64,000 nucleotides of DNA from Saccopteryx bilineata (lineage: Eukaryota; Chordata; Mammalia; Chiroptera; Emballonuridae). The notes under the pieces were generated by a model, which had not been told where the DNA came from, ran no database searches, and saw only the letters and a list, made by a program, of their open reading frames with translations. Shown here piece after piece: positions 23,936 to 37,268 of this stretch (position 1 is the first letter of the stretch; the number at the start of each line of letters is the position of its first letter). The DNA lies in the NCBI RefSeq assembly GCF_036850765.1, contig NC_089494.1, forward strand, positions 234,688,779 to 234,752,778, given 5' to 3'. Position numbers and translations under genes: made by a program.

Positions 23936-25956
23936 CTGTCATCTAAAGATCCTTTTGACTAAAATATAGAAAACAAGCTGGGAGGAAAACAGAGAGGATT
24001 TAAGTAGACTTAGAAGAATATTCTAGTGGCCAGTATGAAAACAATGAAGATATCTTGGACTAAGTGGCGTGATAGAGATAAAGAAATGTGGAGAAGTCCA
24101 TTCGATGTATATTTGAGAATGAAATTGACAAGACTTATCATCATTTGACATGCTGTATTCCCTACTTACTTTGTTTCTACTCTGTCTCTCACCATTGGCC
24201 TGTGAGCTACATAAGAGTGAGAGTGTTTATCTCTTGTTCATTGCTGTATACTTAGCTACAGTAACAAGTGCTGGCACTGAAGTGTTTAGTATAAACATTT
24301 AATGAATGAAGTAATGAATTGGATGGGAGTGAGAGAGAGCAGAGATACAACGATGACCCTTAGGTTCATAGTTTGTATGAGTGGATGGTATATGGTTCAT
24401 TGTCGAGACAAGGATCGAGTCTTGGGAGTTAAAGCCATGCATTATCTTTTGCATGTAGTTTGAGATGCCTTTGAGACTGCTAGAAGGAGATGTGAAAGAG
24501 GCCATTAGATATAACTGTCTAGAACTCAGCTGAGTGTGTTGGCTCGTATACATTTATGTATTGGTTATCGTGGGAATTGCAGGTAGGAATGAACTAAGAG
24601 TATAGAGTGAGAAGCAAAGAGAGCAAGAGAGTAAGCCTTAAGGAATTCCATCACTGAATTACAAGGAAGGAGACAAGGAAGAAGGGGCCAACGTGCAGGT
24701 GAAATATCTGGATGGTGATGCAGCAAGAAATGCCTAGGGCGGAAAGAGTTCCCAGAGGAGGGTTAGTCAACATTGTCTCCTTAAGTATCCTAAAGTTCAT
24801 GGAACTGTTTACTCAGTACAGTCTATTGGTGTACTGTCAACCAATTATTGAAAGGATTAAATAATTCACTAGCTTCCAGTGGTATTAATGATTTCTGATT
24901 ATAGGACAGGGAGGTATTTGAAATCAGAGAATAACTCTATTAATTTTTCTGAACTATTACTTTTAGATGGAATAAAGATTGCTTTAGGATAAAAGATGCT
25001 TTCTTTTTATACTCATGAAATTAGCATCTGCCTTTCCAGATAGGTCCTTATGTATGTATATTCAATTCAATTGTGTCTTGACAAGTAACCTAATTTATTC
25101 TGTGGTGGAAAGATTGAGGGATGAGATGCTCCCTCCTGTACAGGAATTCTCTGTAAGTGGAAAGTAATGTTCAGGAACTTCTTAGGTTTCATTAAGATTA
25201 ACTTTCCTGTAGAAGTGGAATGTTTCATTAATTAGCTTTTATCTGTCTTTTTCAGTTGGAAGTCTAACTATTATATATTATAGATATGCATTGTTTCAGA
25301 ACTATTTGCACCTGCTCTGAAAATCTAAATTTACTTGGAATCATTATTGGCCTAAAATTCATTTTGGGTTACTTTTAATTTTCTTAAGATCTTTATTAAC
25401 AAACAAAAATGAGTAAGCATTTTAGAGTTTTATTAATAAAATATGCTCTACTGAAGCTACAAATTTAATAGAACTTTAAAAATTCAGTTAAGAATATTTG
25501 CTGGCAAATCATATGTTTGCCTTTGGGAGCAATAACTAGCCTATTACCAGTCTATATTATGATACTTCTATTAGCGAGCATTTTATTCTGAGGAAGAATC
25601 GTGATGTGTTCCTCCTGCGTGTGGATGTGGCAAGAATTATTTTCCACAGGCCTTCCATAGAAGCATTCTGAACGCCCTGTTTGCATTCTGTGCAGTTCAG
25701 TGGCTGATTGTTTGGGGGAAGTGAGTTCACACTGCCAGCTATTATGCCACTCCTCCCGAGAGTCACTGTGTCTTGAAGGAATGCCAATACACAGCTCCAG
25801 ACTTTGCTCTTAGGAAGTGTTTTCATATTGGGCACTGTGGTCCTAAAAACCATGTTTCTTCTCAGTGAATTGAGTAACTCATTTTTTTTGCATTCTCCCT
25901 TATAATCAAGTACTTGCAGCTAAACCTGACCATGGATTTTAAATGATAGAATCTTT

Positions 25957-26337
25957 TTTTTTTCTTTTTCTTTTTGTATTCTTCTGAAGCTGGAAATGGG
26001 GAGGCAGTCAGACAGACTCCCGCATGTGCCTGACCGGGATCCACCCGGCACACCCACCAGGGGGCGATGCTCTGCCCATCCAGGGCGTCGCTCTGTTGAG
26101 ACCAGAGCCACTCTAGCACCTGAGGCAGAGGCCAGGGAGCCATCCCCAGCGCCTGGGCCATCTTTGCTCCAATGGAGCCTTGGTTGCGGGAGGGGAAGAG
26201 AGAGACAGAGAGGAAGGAGAGGGGGAGGGGTGGAGAAGCAGATGAGCGCTTCTCCTGTGTGCCCTGGCCGGGAATCGAACCCTGGACTTCCGCACTCCAG
26301 GCCGACGCTCTATCACTGAGCCAACAGGCTAGGGCCT
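25957..26337 (-). mobile_element. tRNA-derived bat SINE (Rhin-1-like), antisense
   Basis: Same body as the other copies, with reversed head ctgagccaacaggctagggc and B box gggaatcgaaccctgg. Target duplication ATGATAGAATCTTT on both sides. Confidence 0.9.
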
Positions 26338-27230
26338 ATGATAGAATCTTTGAGCAGTTAGTTATACTCAACACTTTTCTCCAATGTGAAGAGGCTGGTG
26401 TGGTACACGTGATGCTGTAAGTTTAGATGAAAGCAGTAGAAAACCTCTAGTTGAACCATAGAAAAGGTCGTTTCACCAGGTCATATTCTCACCTGTCCTC
26501 TGACCTTCTCTTTCTTTTTCTTACTGCTATAAAGCCTTGGTTTATGTAACTCTTCAAACTCACCCACCTAGACATGAACTAAGTCTCCTGTTTACTATTT
26601 GTTTTAGTGCTTTTGGAAGGAAGAATAGAATCATGTGATTCAGTGGCTTGGGAATGGGGGGGAGGGTGGCTCTTGGGGAGCAGTAAATGGAAGAGTCTTT
26701 ATGCAAGTGGTACATGTATTTGCTTCTAGTCATTGACAGATATCAGCACATCATTAAATTATAGAGGGTGTACTCAACTTAATTAGCTAATGAACCTCAT
26801 GCATTGAAAATATTTCAGTACCATTATTAAAGGGTAGTTATTATAGATAATTCTCTTGGGCAATCTTTTTTAAGTGAGTTATTTAAGCAAAAGACTAAGT
26901 CAGCCTTTCAGCTCAAATAATTCTAGTACATTAAAATTTTAATCTTATCTGCATGATAATGTAAGACCTGCCGAGGACCGCACACCTGTACTCCCGGAAG
27001 AGAACTACTGCGTGAAGATGCTGTGGGTGGCTTTCGGTTTTAAAATTCTTGAATGTCCTCTGATTCTTTCTGTCACCACACCCTGGCATTCTTACAACAT
27101 CGATATGTGTGTGAAAGGATAAAAGCCTTGAGAAACATGAGTTAAAGCCATCTCCTTTGCTGTAGGTGCTATTTTGTTTTATTCGTCTGATTCATTTTCC
27201 ACCGTTTTTGTTTTTGCTTTTAAACTTTAG

Positions 27231-27276
27231 AAACGCCATAAAGCTGATAATGCTGTGAACAAGAAACAGACACAAG
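27231..27276 (+). CDS. ATP8A1: ATP8A1 exon 5: short charged linker exon (46 nt)
   Basis: This short exon encodes KRHKADNAVNKKQTQ (residues 122-136) and the first base of Val137. It is a lysine-rich cytosolic stretch between TM2 and the actuator domain. The acceptor is tttaaactttag and the donor CAAG/gtagga. At 46 nt it cannot be skipped alone: exon 4 joined to exon 6 would read ATT TGT TGA and stop at once. It sits between introns of 6.4 and 15.4 kb, which makes it easy for gene predictors to miss. An L1 3' end begins about 60 bp downstream of its donor. Confidence 0.95.
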
Positions 27277-27334
27277 GTAGGAATTTTACAATTTCTCATA
27301 TCTATAACATACACTCATACTAATATAAATAATC

Positions 27335-27795
27335 TCTTCAATGGATAAAGAAGATGTGGCACATATACACTATGGAATACTACTCAGCCATAAGAAATGA
27401 TGACATCAGATCATTTACAGCAAAATGGTGGGATCTTGATAACATTATAAGGAGTGAAATAAGTAAATCAGAAAAAAACAAGAACTACATGATTCCATAC
27501 ATTGGTGGAACATAAAAATGAGACTAAGAGACATGGACAAGAGTGTGGTGGTTACCAGGGGTGGGGGGAGGGAGGATATGGGAGGGAGGGAGAGAGAGAG
27601 TTAGGGGGAGGGGGAGGGGCACAGAGAACTAGATAGAGGGTGGCAGAGGACAATCTGACTTTGGGCGAGGGGTATGCAACATAATTTAATGACAAAATAA
27701 CCTAGACATGTTTTCTTTGAATATATGTACCCTGATTTATTAATGTCATCCCATTACCATTAATAAAAATTTATTAAAAAAAAAAAAAAAAAGAA
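27335..27795 (+). mobile_element. L1 3' end, sense, with G-rich 3' UTR and poly-A
   Basis: caatggataaagaagatgtg and ggaatactactcagccataa are the L1 ORF2 end. Then come the 3' UTR with a G-rich purine tract (27557-27620), attaataaaaatttatt and a poly-A tail. 5'-truncated. It starts about 60 bp after the exon 5 donor. Confidence 0.85.
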
Positions 27796-28676
27796 ACTTA
27801 AAAAAAAAAAGAAATGTAATTCAGTTGATAATACTGTATATCTCTTTAAATTTTTGTTCCAGGGTAGGTTCTTGCTTTGTAACATTTATTAGCATGACAG
27901 TTAAATTTTCATTAGAGTGATTTACAGTGCAATATTTTTGAAAAGTAACATTCTTAATATATTTAAGTACCTCTTAGCAATGTGCTCTGAAGTACTATCC
28001 ATAAAATCTGCTGTGGTTATGACAATATTAAATGCTGAAAAATGTCTTTATTTTTTTGTGCTCTTTAGATGTTATGCTAGAAAAGATTTATAGAAAATAA
28101 TCAGATATGATATTGCCGGGGTAAAAGGCATACATTGGAAGCACTTTGACTATAATGCACATGCAGATATAATTTATGCTCCAGAAATAAATACAATTAT
28201 TAAAACCAGACCATCTTCTGGGAAGTGCATGGTAGTTTGACGTGGCTCTTTTGTTGTGGGTCTGATTTTGACGTCGCCCAAAACAAAATGTCCTTTAACA
28301 CAGCAAATAGATCATTATGCGCTCAGATTATTAATACCCAGGTTCATGCAAAACAGACTTCATGTTCCAGCCCTCAGCTTGCCTCACCTGAGAATCTCAT
28401 TTCTCTTTGAAGTTCCCCGATGTGTTGAGGATCAGATATATCTGCCAAAATTAGCTGGTGATTCAACACGGTATTTTTATACTGCTATGAATTTTCTGGA
28501 CCCTGTCAAAATGCTCTGCTTCTCTTCTTACCACTGGCTGATTTTTGATACATTTGAGGAAGCTACATTGATTAAAGTGTCATCTTTATTTTGTTAACAG
28601 AATATTTACATTATATTCTTTCCTGTGGGACATATGAAAAAAATATAAGATAGGAACTGTGTAAAAGCACAAAATA

Positions 28677-28863
28677 GCCCTGGCTGGGTAGCTCAGTTGA
28701 TTAGGTGTCAACCTGATGCACCAAGGTTGCGGGTTCGATCCTTGGTCAGGGCACACACAAAAATCAACAATGAATGCAAATAGGTAGGAAAAAAAATCGA
28801 TGTTTCTTTTTCTCCCTCTCCTCTTTCTTCTCTCTCTAAAATCAATAAATTTAAAAGACTTTA
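28677..28863 (+). mobile_element. VES-like tRNA SINE
   Basis: Head gccctggctgggtagctcag, B box gcgggttcgatccttgg, tail tttctccctctcctctttct and aaaatcaataaattt. Flanked by AAAAGCACAAA on both sides. Confidence 0.85.
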
Positions 28864-30371
28864 AAAAGCACAAAGTGAAAGATGATGTTGTGTGAGAAAT
28901 GAAGGACTTGGAATACATGATCTCATATATCTAGAATTTTGTGGGCGATCGTGGCTCCTATGTCAAATGCTATATAAATTTAAGAAGTAGAGAAAGTTGT
29001 GGGGTAACTTGAGCTACATCTTAAATCTTGGGAAGATACTGGATGAGCAGAGGCACACAAAGAAGACACAGCATGAGAAAGGGGAGGACAGATGAAGAAG
29101 GCTGTTGGATTGCTTTGTTGAACCATTGTTAGACTATCGATGAAGATAGAGATTCCCATCAAAGGGAAGCTAACACACGGCGAAAAGGGCAGGCCAGGGT
29201 CCGATTTTACAAGGCCTTGAATGCCAAACCAATGGTTTGCAACTCTTCTTGTGTCTGTTGAAGGTGAAGATGAGTGTACAGATTAAAGATGGGGAGCAGA
29301 ACAAATTGAAGTAGGAGGCTACTGAAACTCTGGGAAGCAAGTGACTCTAGGAAAGTGGGAAGGGAAAACCACAGGGATTGGAAGGGAAAGCCTCAGTATT
29401 TCAAGTACTGGTATTTTGGGCAATATGCAGTTTTTGCATTTGTTGCAGTGTTGGTGAGAAGATTCAGAATGATTTTTGATCCAGTAATATGTAATTTTTT
29501 TTTTCAATGCATAATGGATCTCACAGCAGAAGGCTCTGATATTCAGGGGTGGGCGGTTGATTTCCAACCCTTGGCCCAAGAGTTATTATACACTTAAAGA
29601 GTAGCTGTCATAGGTATGGTTATGTTAGGTACCACACCTTGAACTGATACGATCTACGATTTTCTAGGTACTTACCTATTTCCAAAAGTACTCTCATTTG
29701 TCTACTGTTCAGAGGAAATATTCTTTCTGAGTTATAAGTTTTGTTTCATCAGTTCACACTGGTTAACATGATTAGCTCTATGACTGTAAATGAAGAATAG
29801 GCAAGTGAGAAGGAAGTTTCTATGATAAGTGTATATAAAACTTATGTCAAAGTAAAATATTAGGGCTTAACAGCTATAAAACCCGTTTTAGCAGAATACT
29901 TGGTAATCCCATATCTAAGAAACTATGGCTTTCAGTTTGATACTTGCATTTTCTAAGAGCTGATGGTTTTTCCTTTTTTTTTAATTTTTCCTTTGCCTGG
30001 TTTGAGAATCGGTTATCTTTTTGATTTTACAGTTGATAAGAGATAACAGAAATGTTTGTGAGGATACTGTTTGCTGTCACATAACTCAAGTTGCTTAATA
30101 TGAAAGCCATCTGTTGTTATTAGATCAGAATGAAATTGAATTTGCTTTGCCAAATTGGGGCAGGAGTGGGTGTAGGAGTGGGGAGGGGGCATATTTGACA
30201 GCTAATTATTTTTTGACAAATATTTGAAGTAATAACTATAGAATTTCAGTTTCTAAATGTTTGTCAAGACCGTGTAATGTGTAAGAGGACACCTTTCTCT
30301 CAGATTCAAATAGTAACCCTTCTATCTTCTTAAATGAATATTTTTCTCCTTATTTTGCATTTGAGGCACTG

Positions 30372-30563
30372 CAGGTGTCCCCAAACTACGGCCCATGGGC
30401 CACATGCGGCCCCCTGAAGCCATTTATCCGCCCCCCCACCACACTTCCGGAAGGGGCACCTCTTTCATTGGTGGTCAGTGAGGGGAGCACTGTATGTGGC
30501 GGCCCTCCAATGGCCTGAGGGACAGTGAACTGGCCCCCTGTGAAAAAATTTTGGGGACCCCTG
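30372..30563. mobile_element. Non-autonomous hAT element (short copy)
   Basis: Ends CAGGTGTCCCCAAACTACGG and TTTTGGGGACCCCTG. It is the same family as 31225-31555 but internally shorter (192 bp). No clear target duplication. Confidence 0.75.
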
Positions 30564-31224
30564 CTGACTAGAGTGACTTTATTCTGTCATTCCCTAACAA
30601 CTTCAGCAATATAAATTCATAATTTTATTTCCAACATTTCTAATCATGTAACTATAGGCTGGCACCTGTCTGATGCCTCATTTCATGAATTAATACCCTC
30701 AGTCAGGGATCATATTATGGATTTCATACCCAACTAAGGACCTTATACACTTGACATTTTGAGCCTATCATCAACACTTTTTGAAAACAAGCCATTCCTT
30801 CCCCTGGAGTTACATAAGTCAGTTAAGTACACAGTTTCATGAGCTGGCAAATTCAAAACTATGTTGTTCTCTGTGGAGGTGGCTGTTGAGGGCGGGTAAA
30901 GTAAATTGATGTTCGGAAGTCTGGGACTGGGAGGGAGTCTTGATGAGTTAGGGGTCCACTCTTCCCAGTGGAGGATGACCGCCTTTCCGTGCTGCTGCCC
31001 TTCTGTTGTGAGTGGGTGTAGCTGCACTGGGTAGCAGCCAAGGGCAGGTGTACCCTGTTACTCACCTTTGTGTTCCCCATAGGTTCCAGCCCAGGGGTCT
31101 GTCCTCAGCAGGTGTTCGGTGTGTGCAGGGCACATGAACGGGTGAACGAACCACTCTCCATGCCAGTGCTTGAGTGCAGATAACACAGGAGGAAGAATCT
31201 AGCCATGGAAGGAGCCCTCTTGGC

Positions 31225-31555
31225 CAGGGGTCCCCAAACTACGGCCCACAGGCCACATGCGGCCCCCTGAGGCCATTTATCTGGCCCCCACCACACTTCC
31301 GGAAGGGGCACCTCTTTCATTGGTGGTCAGTGAGAGGAGCATTGTTCCCATTGAAATACTGGTCAGTTTGTTGATTTAAATTTAGTTGTTTTTTATTTTA
31401 AATGTTATATTTGTTCCCGTTTTGTTTTTTTACTTTAAAATAAGATATGTGCAGTGTGCATAGGGATTTGTTCATAGTTTTTTTTATAGTCCGGCCCTCC
31501 AATGGTCTGAGGGACAGTGAACTGGCCCCCTGTGTAAAAAGTTTGGGGACCCCTG
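31225..31555. mobile_element. Non-autonomous hAT element with exact 8-bp target duplication
   Basis: CAGGGGTCCCCAAACT at the left and AGTTTGGGGACCCCTG at the right form a perfect 16-bp inverted repeat. CTCTTGGC flanks both sides (31217-31224 and 31556-31563). 331 bp, no coding frame. Its perfect ends suggest recent mobility. Confidence 0.92.
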
Positions 31556-32089
31556 CTCTTGGCAGTTCATTATCTGGAGTGTGAGCAAGATGAAAAGCAG
31601 TGTTTTCCTGACACGGTGTCCCGCACTGTTTCTCCAGCACTGAGAAAGTACCCGTGTGGCAGAAGTTCTAGCCTCCTGCTCACCCTCTCTGTTGAAATCA
31701 TTGCATCGCCATCTTACCCTGCTTTGCCTCCTGTGAATCCCGCTGTTCTGTGCCCCCCTGTCAAGCCTGTTGCCCAGGGCGAGCCACATTCAGGATGCCC
31801 CCGGGTCTCCTTGCATCTGAACGCACCTTTGTTTCTCTGATTTCCTCCCGCAGTATTTGAGCTCACGGTGTTTGACATACCCTCCTCTGCGCGTCTGACA
31901 CACACTGGAGGTGGTCCGTCATGATTCTCCCCAAACTGGGTGGTTCGACCAAATTGTGTTTGGCCAGAGTTTATAAATTATAAATTCATAATGAATATTA
32001 TAATATATAAATTGAAGCCAAACTCCATATGAATTTTTTGTGGTTGAGCTAGTTTTTTTTTTTAATTGCAAAACTGTGCTTCTATTATT

Positions 32090-32530
32090 TAAAAATTTTA
32101 TTTTCAATTTATTATGTTGACATGGTTTCAAGTGTGCCACTCAGTGTAACACCCTGCACAGCACATCGTGCCCCCAGGCCCCATGCAGAGTCTCTTTCCA
32201 TTCCCCTTTCACCCCTTTGCCCCGCCCCCTACCTCCATGCCTCCTTGCCCTCTGGGAACTGCTACCCTGTGGTCTCTATCTCTGTGTTATGTATATATAA
32301 TTGGCCTAATCCCTTCACCTTCTTTGATCCTGTCTCCTCTTCCCCCTCCCCTCCGACAGCTGTCCTTCTGTTCCCTGTGACCCTGCCTCTGTTTCTATTT
32401 TATTCCTCAGTTTATTGTGTTCATTACATTCTACTTATAAGTGAGATCATACGGTATTTGTCTTTCTCTGCCTGGTTTATTTCACTTAGCATAATTATCT
32501 CTAAGTCCCTTTATGCAGTTGCAAAGTAAT
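32090..32530 (-). mobile_element. L1 3' end fragment
   Basis: Reversed L1 3' UTR text (tgacatggtttcaagtgtgc, acttataagtgagatcatac, tttatttcacttagcataat). Confidence 0.7.
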
Positions 32531-32698
32531 GCTTCTGTTTTTTTTATGAAATGCTATTATGGCAGTATTTCAAGTAGAATGACAGTATGTCAAGTAGAAT
32601 GACGCTTGCCCATACAATCACCACAGGGAGGCCTGGGAAGGGGTGGGGTTCAGGGACAGGCTAAGAAAGATATTGGAGAGAATTAAAAATGCCTTCTG

Positions 32699-33050
32699 GC
32701 CCTGGCCAGTTTGCTCAGTGGTAGAGCGTCGGCCCAGTGTGTGGAAGTCCCAGGTTTGATGCCCAGTCAGGGCACACAGGAGAAGCACCTATCTGCTTCT
32801 CCACCCCTCCCCCTCTCCTTCCTCTCTGTCTCTCTCTTCCCCTCCCTCAGCCAGGGCTCCATTGGAGCAAAGTTTGCCCAGGCGCTGAGGATGGCTCTGT
32901 GGCCTCTGCCTCAGGTGCTAAAATGGCTCCAGCCATAGTGGAGCGATGCCCCAGATGGGCGTAGCATCTCCCCTTGGTGGGCATGCTGGGTGGATCCTGG
33001 TCAAGCGAATGCGGGAGTCTGTCTGACTGCCTCCCTGCTTCTAACTTAGG

Positions 33051-33084
<34 letters not shown>

Positions 33085-33095
33085 AAGAAAGAAAA
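32699..33095 (+). mobile_element. tRNA-derived bat SINE (Rhin-1-like), sense
   Basis: Head gccctggccagtttgctcag; the B box is damaged (caggtttgatgcccagtc). The body matches the family. An A-run of more than 30 ends it, with near-duplicates AAAATGCCTTCT / AAAATGCCTCCT on the flanks. Confidence 0.88.
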
Positions 33096-33281
33096 AAAAA
33101 TGCCTCCTAATGGATCTGCTTGTATACATATAAAATCTCAGGTTTGGGTATATTTACTGAAGGATGGTGAGAATGTATGAGAGATACAGCTATGATATGT
33201 GACAGCACATGATAGATCACCTGCTTTGATGCTGTAGTCAAATGAGGACTATCCTTACTACGATTGGATTAACACCTTGTT

Positions 33282-33607
33282 TTTTGTTTTTTGTTTTACA
33301 GAAAGAGAGGGATAGACAGGGACAGACAGACAGGAACAGAGAGATGAGAAGCATCAATCATTAGTTTTTCGTTGCACATTGCGACACCTTAGTTGTTCAT
33401 TGATTGCTTTCTCATATGTGCCTTGACTGCGGGCCTTCAGCAGATCGAGTAACCCCTTGCTCGATCCAGCAACCTTGGGTCCAAGCTGGTGAGCTTTTGC
33501 TCAAACCAGATGAGCCCGCGCTCAAGCTGGCAACCTCGGGGTCTCGAACCTGAGTCTTCCGCATCCCAGTCCGATGCTCTATCCACTGCGCCACCGCCTG
33601 GTCGGGC
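33282..33607 (-). mobile_element. tRNA-derived SINE, second family, antisense
   Basis: Read in reverse: gcccgaccaggcggtggcgc, agtggatagagcatcggact, ggttcgagaccccgagg, then a body containing gtgagcttttgctcaaac and a GACAGACAGACAGG tail. Possible duplication CCTTGTT. Confidence 0.85.
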
Positions 33608-34559
33608 CCTTGTTATATTTTGATAGTAGGCATTGGATTAGAATAAGTTTTGTTCTTCAATAAAGCAACTTTTCTGTTTTAATTTAACTGGAGAAAAGAC
33701 ATGAAATTCTTTTCAATTAGGCCCATCACTGAAAATAATGGGTCTCATTTCCACCTATATCTTTCTTTCCCAGCCTGGTCAAAAAAGGAATTAAGTTGGC
33801 GGTGTCTGACCGCCACTAACAAGGCTACTTCCCTGCAGGGCCCAGAGTGGCTTATCTCCCACAGACACCATTTCACCACTGACCTCCTTGGTGAAAAAGT
33901 GTTAAATTGGTGTGGGTTGAATATGTTTCAGGCTGTAAGCCTGCAATGACCCACTAACAGGGCCAACTCTGTCTGGTTCCTGCTCGTCCAGTGCTGTACA
34001 GCAGAGCCCAGGGTATTATGTTGAGGGCCTTAAAATAGCAGCACTTCCCTGGCTTATTGAAGAAGCAAGCATCCTGGCTGTGTTTCCCTGAGGGCATCTC
34101 CGCATCTGACTCATCCTGTGGCCCTGACCTGCCGCTCTGCCTGGCACGTGTACATCAACTGAACTGTGGTTAGTTCTTAAAAAGCACTCGCTTCCATGAT
34201 CTTAAAAATTGGGATTAAAAGCTGAGCACATATATGGCCTAAATAATTTTAGACACTTATAAGATTAACATTTTCAAATTATTACAAAGGTTTTAGGATT
34301 ATCTAAATTGAATTGAGTAGTTATTTTCAACAGTCGCTGTAGATGGGGAAGAGGCATTTCTTTGTGGGAAAATATAACCCGAGATACTGTTTTTCCTTTG
34401 TCCTATAAATAAAAGTTGCACACAGAGGAGCAAAACCCACCGAGAAAATTTAAGGACATATTTCAAGTGAGAGAAGAAGAACAGGTGTGAATCAGGGTTA
34501 GAATCTTTGTTACTTCACTTCAGTAATCTTTCCTAAATATCTGTCTTGTGTAAGACCCA

Positions 34560-34960
34560 GTGCAGAAGCTACAGAAAGAAACCAGTCTTCATTCCTGCCT
34601 TACAGGAAATTATAATCCAATAGGGAAGATACGATTCTCACTCATATTTAATGCAAGATAGGGAAACTAATAAAGGCCAGATGAGAGAGGCAGGGGCTCA
34701 GGAAAGTCGTTTGCGAGGTTCTTGAATACACGTGGAATTTCAGTAAGCAGAGGTATCAGGGCAGTAGCAGTGGGTGAGCCAGAAGGAAGTGGGAAGGCAA
34801 GAGATATATTCTGGGAAGAGCAAATATCCTATTTTGGCTACAGCATAGGATATATATGTCAGGGAGCAATGGGCAGGGATGGGAAGGCAAGCGACAGTTG
34901 TATTTCGTAGGCTTTTGAAAACCAGGGTGAAGGACTTGGAGGGAATCACTGAAGAGGGTG
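34560..34960 (+). repeat. Old long interspersed repeat, class not assigned
   Basis: Text such as ttcattcctgccttacagga and aaaggccagatgagagaggc is of the same general kind as 57180-58150. Highly diverged. Confidence 0.35.
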
Positions 34961-37268
34961 GCTAGGTTCCCGGAATGTGGAAGCTGTGTAATTAAGGAGG
35001 AGAACGAGGGCGGTGACTGTGAGAAGCCAGAGGGAAACACAGTGGAGAGCTGCAACTGGATGTGGCCTAGGAGGGGAAGCCCTGGCCAACACCAAACCCC
35101 GCTGAGTGAAAAGAGGAGGACCAGGACGGCAGCTCTCGCTAAATCCAGCGTTTAAGAAGTGACGTTGGCTCACTGCAGTTCCAGTTCTTACCCAGAGGGC
35201 AGTGGCGGAGCTGTGAAAACTGAAGCCCAGAGCAAGGAATGGAGAAATGGTCAATTGGTGAGGCAGTGGAGGGAGATTTTTCTTTCAAGAAATTTCTCAA
35301 TGAAATAAAGGAAAAGGTGACTGATTCATGACTCTCTGAGCAGGATTGAGAGAGATTATTTTAAGAAAAGGGGATCGCTTACCCTTGTGGTCTGATCACA
35401 TCAGCTCATTGGTGCTCAAGCAACTTGCCAGGACTCAACCCTAGAGTTTGTCTCGGTCTCACTTGGTGAGGTCCCTCATTGAAAGGCGTATAAATGAACT
35501 GATAGAAGTAGTATCAACTGGCTGAACACCTGTATGTAGAATATGGACGAGAAGGGAATTCAGAGTTCCCTTTGCCTTTTGTGTGGGTAGACTCCACGCA
35601 GATCATTGCTCAGTTTGGCCTTTATAGGCAAGTTTATGCAGGAGACTGTTCAGTTTGTGCCCCAGTGAGGTCTTTGCCTTAAGATTGTCTCTGGAAGTCT
35701 GGGTCTACACGGTGAGTGAGTTGATGCTTTCCCGTGGGTGTGCTGGTTTTCCCTCTCTGTCCAAACCCATAGTCTCAGCTGCATTCTTCTTGATGCGCTC
35801 GGCTCCTCTTCAGCGCTTCCTCCCAGATAGCAGTCGGACCGCACTACCTTTTCTGTCATCTTCCTGTCCTCTGTAACACTGGTAGTGCCATTGTCCTTTG
35901 GGATAGCTTGCCTACAGCGGCTTCATTTGCCCCTGAGCGGCACCCCAGAGACTTCCGGCGATGGCCCCAGCGGTGGATCATTTTGATTGTGGTTGAGTCC
36001 TAAGAGAATGACAGGTCTGCAGAGCCCTCGATTAGGGAATTTCCAACCAAATCCAACAGAATGTTTTCATTTCAAAAAAGAAACCCGTTACAACAAAGCT
36101 GTTAAGGAGCATCCTGCTAAAGTTAAAAACAGGTTATATTTGAGGTATTTGTTTAGCGTCTGAGCCCTCCCTTGCATACTGTTAGACTAATTAGACGTGT
36201 GGAAACTAGAGCAGGTGTACTTGGCTGGAACTGGGGAAAGGTGGAGGAGTTTTGCATTTAAAAGAGTGGGCTGTTAAAACTTCAGAAGGCAGGCCATTCT
36301 GATAATTGAGCCAAGGCTTCTCTCACTCTCCTGCGCCAGGCGTCTCTAACCTCCTCCAGGGCTCACCTCTTGAACTCTTCGACTCTGGAGGTATAGAGTC
36401 AGTCTACTTTTGGCTCAAGAAAGTGGAAAGCTCAGCAAAGGACCCTGCATCATTACTTGCTTCCTCTCAACTGGGTTGAGCTGGGTTAGGGGAGGTCAGT
36501 GATTTAAAAATAACCAGGCTGCTATTTCAGTTCCCCAGTAAAGCATGTGACACTGTTTATTTTAATCATTTACAGTTGGCTGTTCAGGAACCAGTTCCAA
36601 AGTAAAGACAACAACGAATTATGTGATTGACTTTTATCTTCGGCCAGTAGGCAAGCCTTGATGTGTACAGAAAGCAGTTAATAAGTCATGAGCTGAAGTT
36701 TAACTTCACCAGAATTCTGTATTGAGCTCTATATCCTAAGATGGCTTTAGCCGCAAATTTGAACAAGTTATGTACTTCTGTGTTTATTTCTGTGTTCCAT
36801 TTTTGTATTCAAGAACAGAAGTACATGGTGGGATGGGTAGAGACAAACATACCCTCAGACGTAACAAGCCTCCAGGTGATGTTGATGCTACAGGTCCCTG
36901 GACCAAATGTTGAGTAGCAAGCAAGCATCTGTATAGTACATGCAAAGAAATGTCACTCTACTTAGGTCGAAGTCTAACTCAAGGGGTCCATAAAGGCGCT
37001 ATGCCCTTTGATTAATCCAGACCCCTGTACCCTTCAGAATAAATACCAAATGCTCATCAGATTGACAGAATTCAGATGATGGAAGACAACTCGTACTTCT
37101 CTAGGTTTATAGTCAGTGGAACGTCATGTTTTGCTAGGGAGAGACTCTAGACTGCTATAGATTCCTAAGGAAGTAACCTGGTTGTATCTGATAAAAGTAC
37201 AAAATACCCTGGAGCCAGCAACGTTCCTTTTGTGATCCTCTCCCATAGAACACAATCACGTCAGTATA

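Larger units (their letters stand above)
20833..27230 (+). other. ATP8A1 intron 4
   Basis: 6.4-kb AT-rich intron. It contains a GT microsatellite near 21777-21812, antisense MIR-like relics (22095-22195, 22262-22490), an old repeat (22990-23285), an L2/MIR-like 3' end (23855-23935), L2-like text around 24180-24310, and an antisense SINE (25957-26337). The stretches 20900-21770, 24780-25940 and 26350-27220 show nothing I recognise. Confidence 0.8.
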
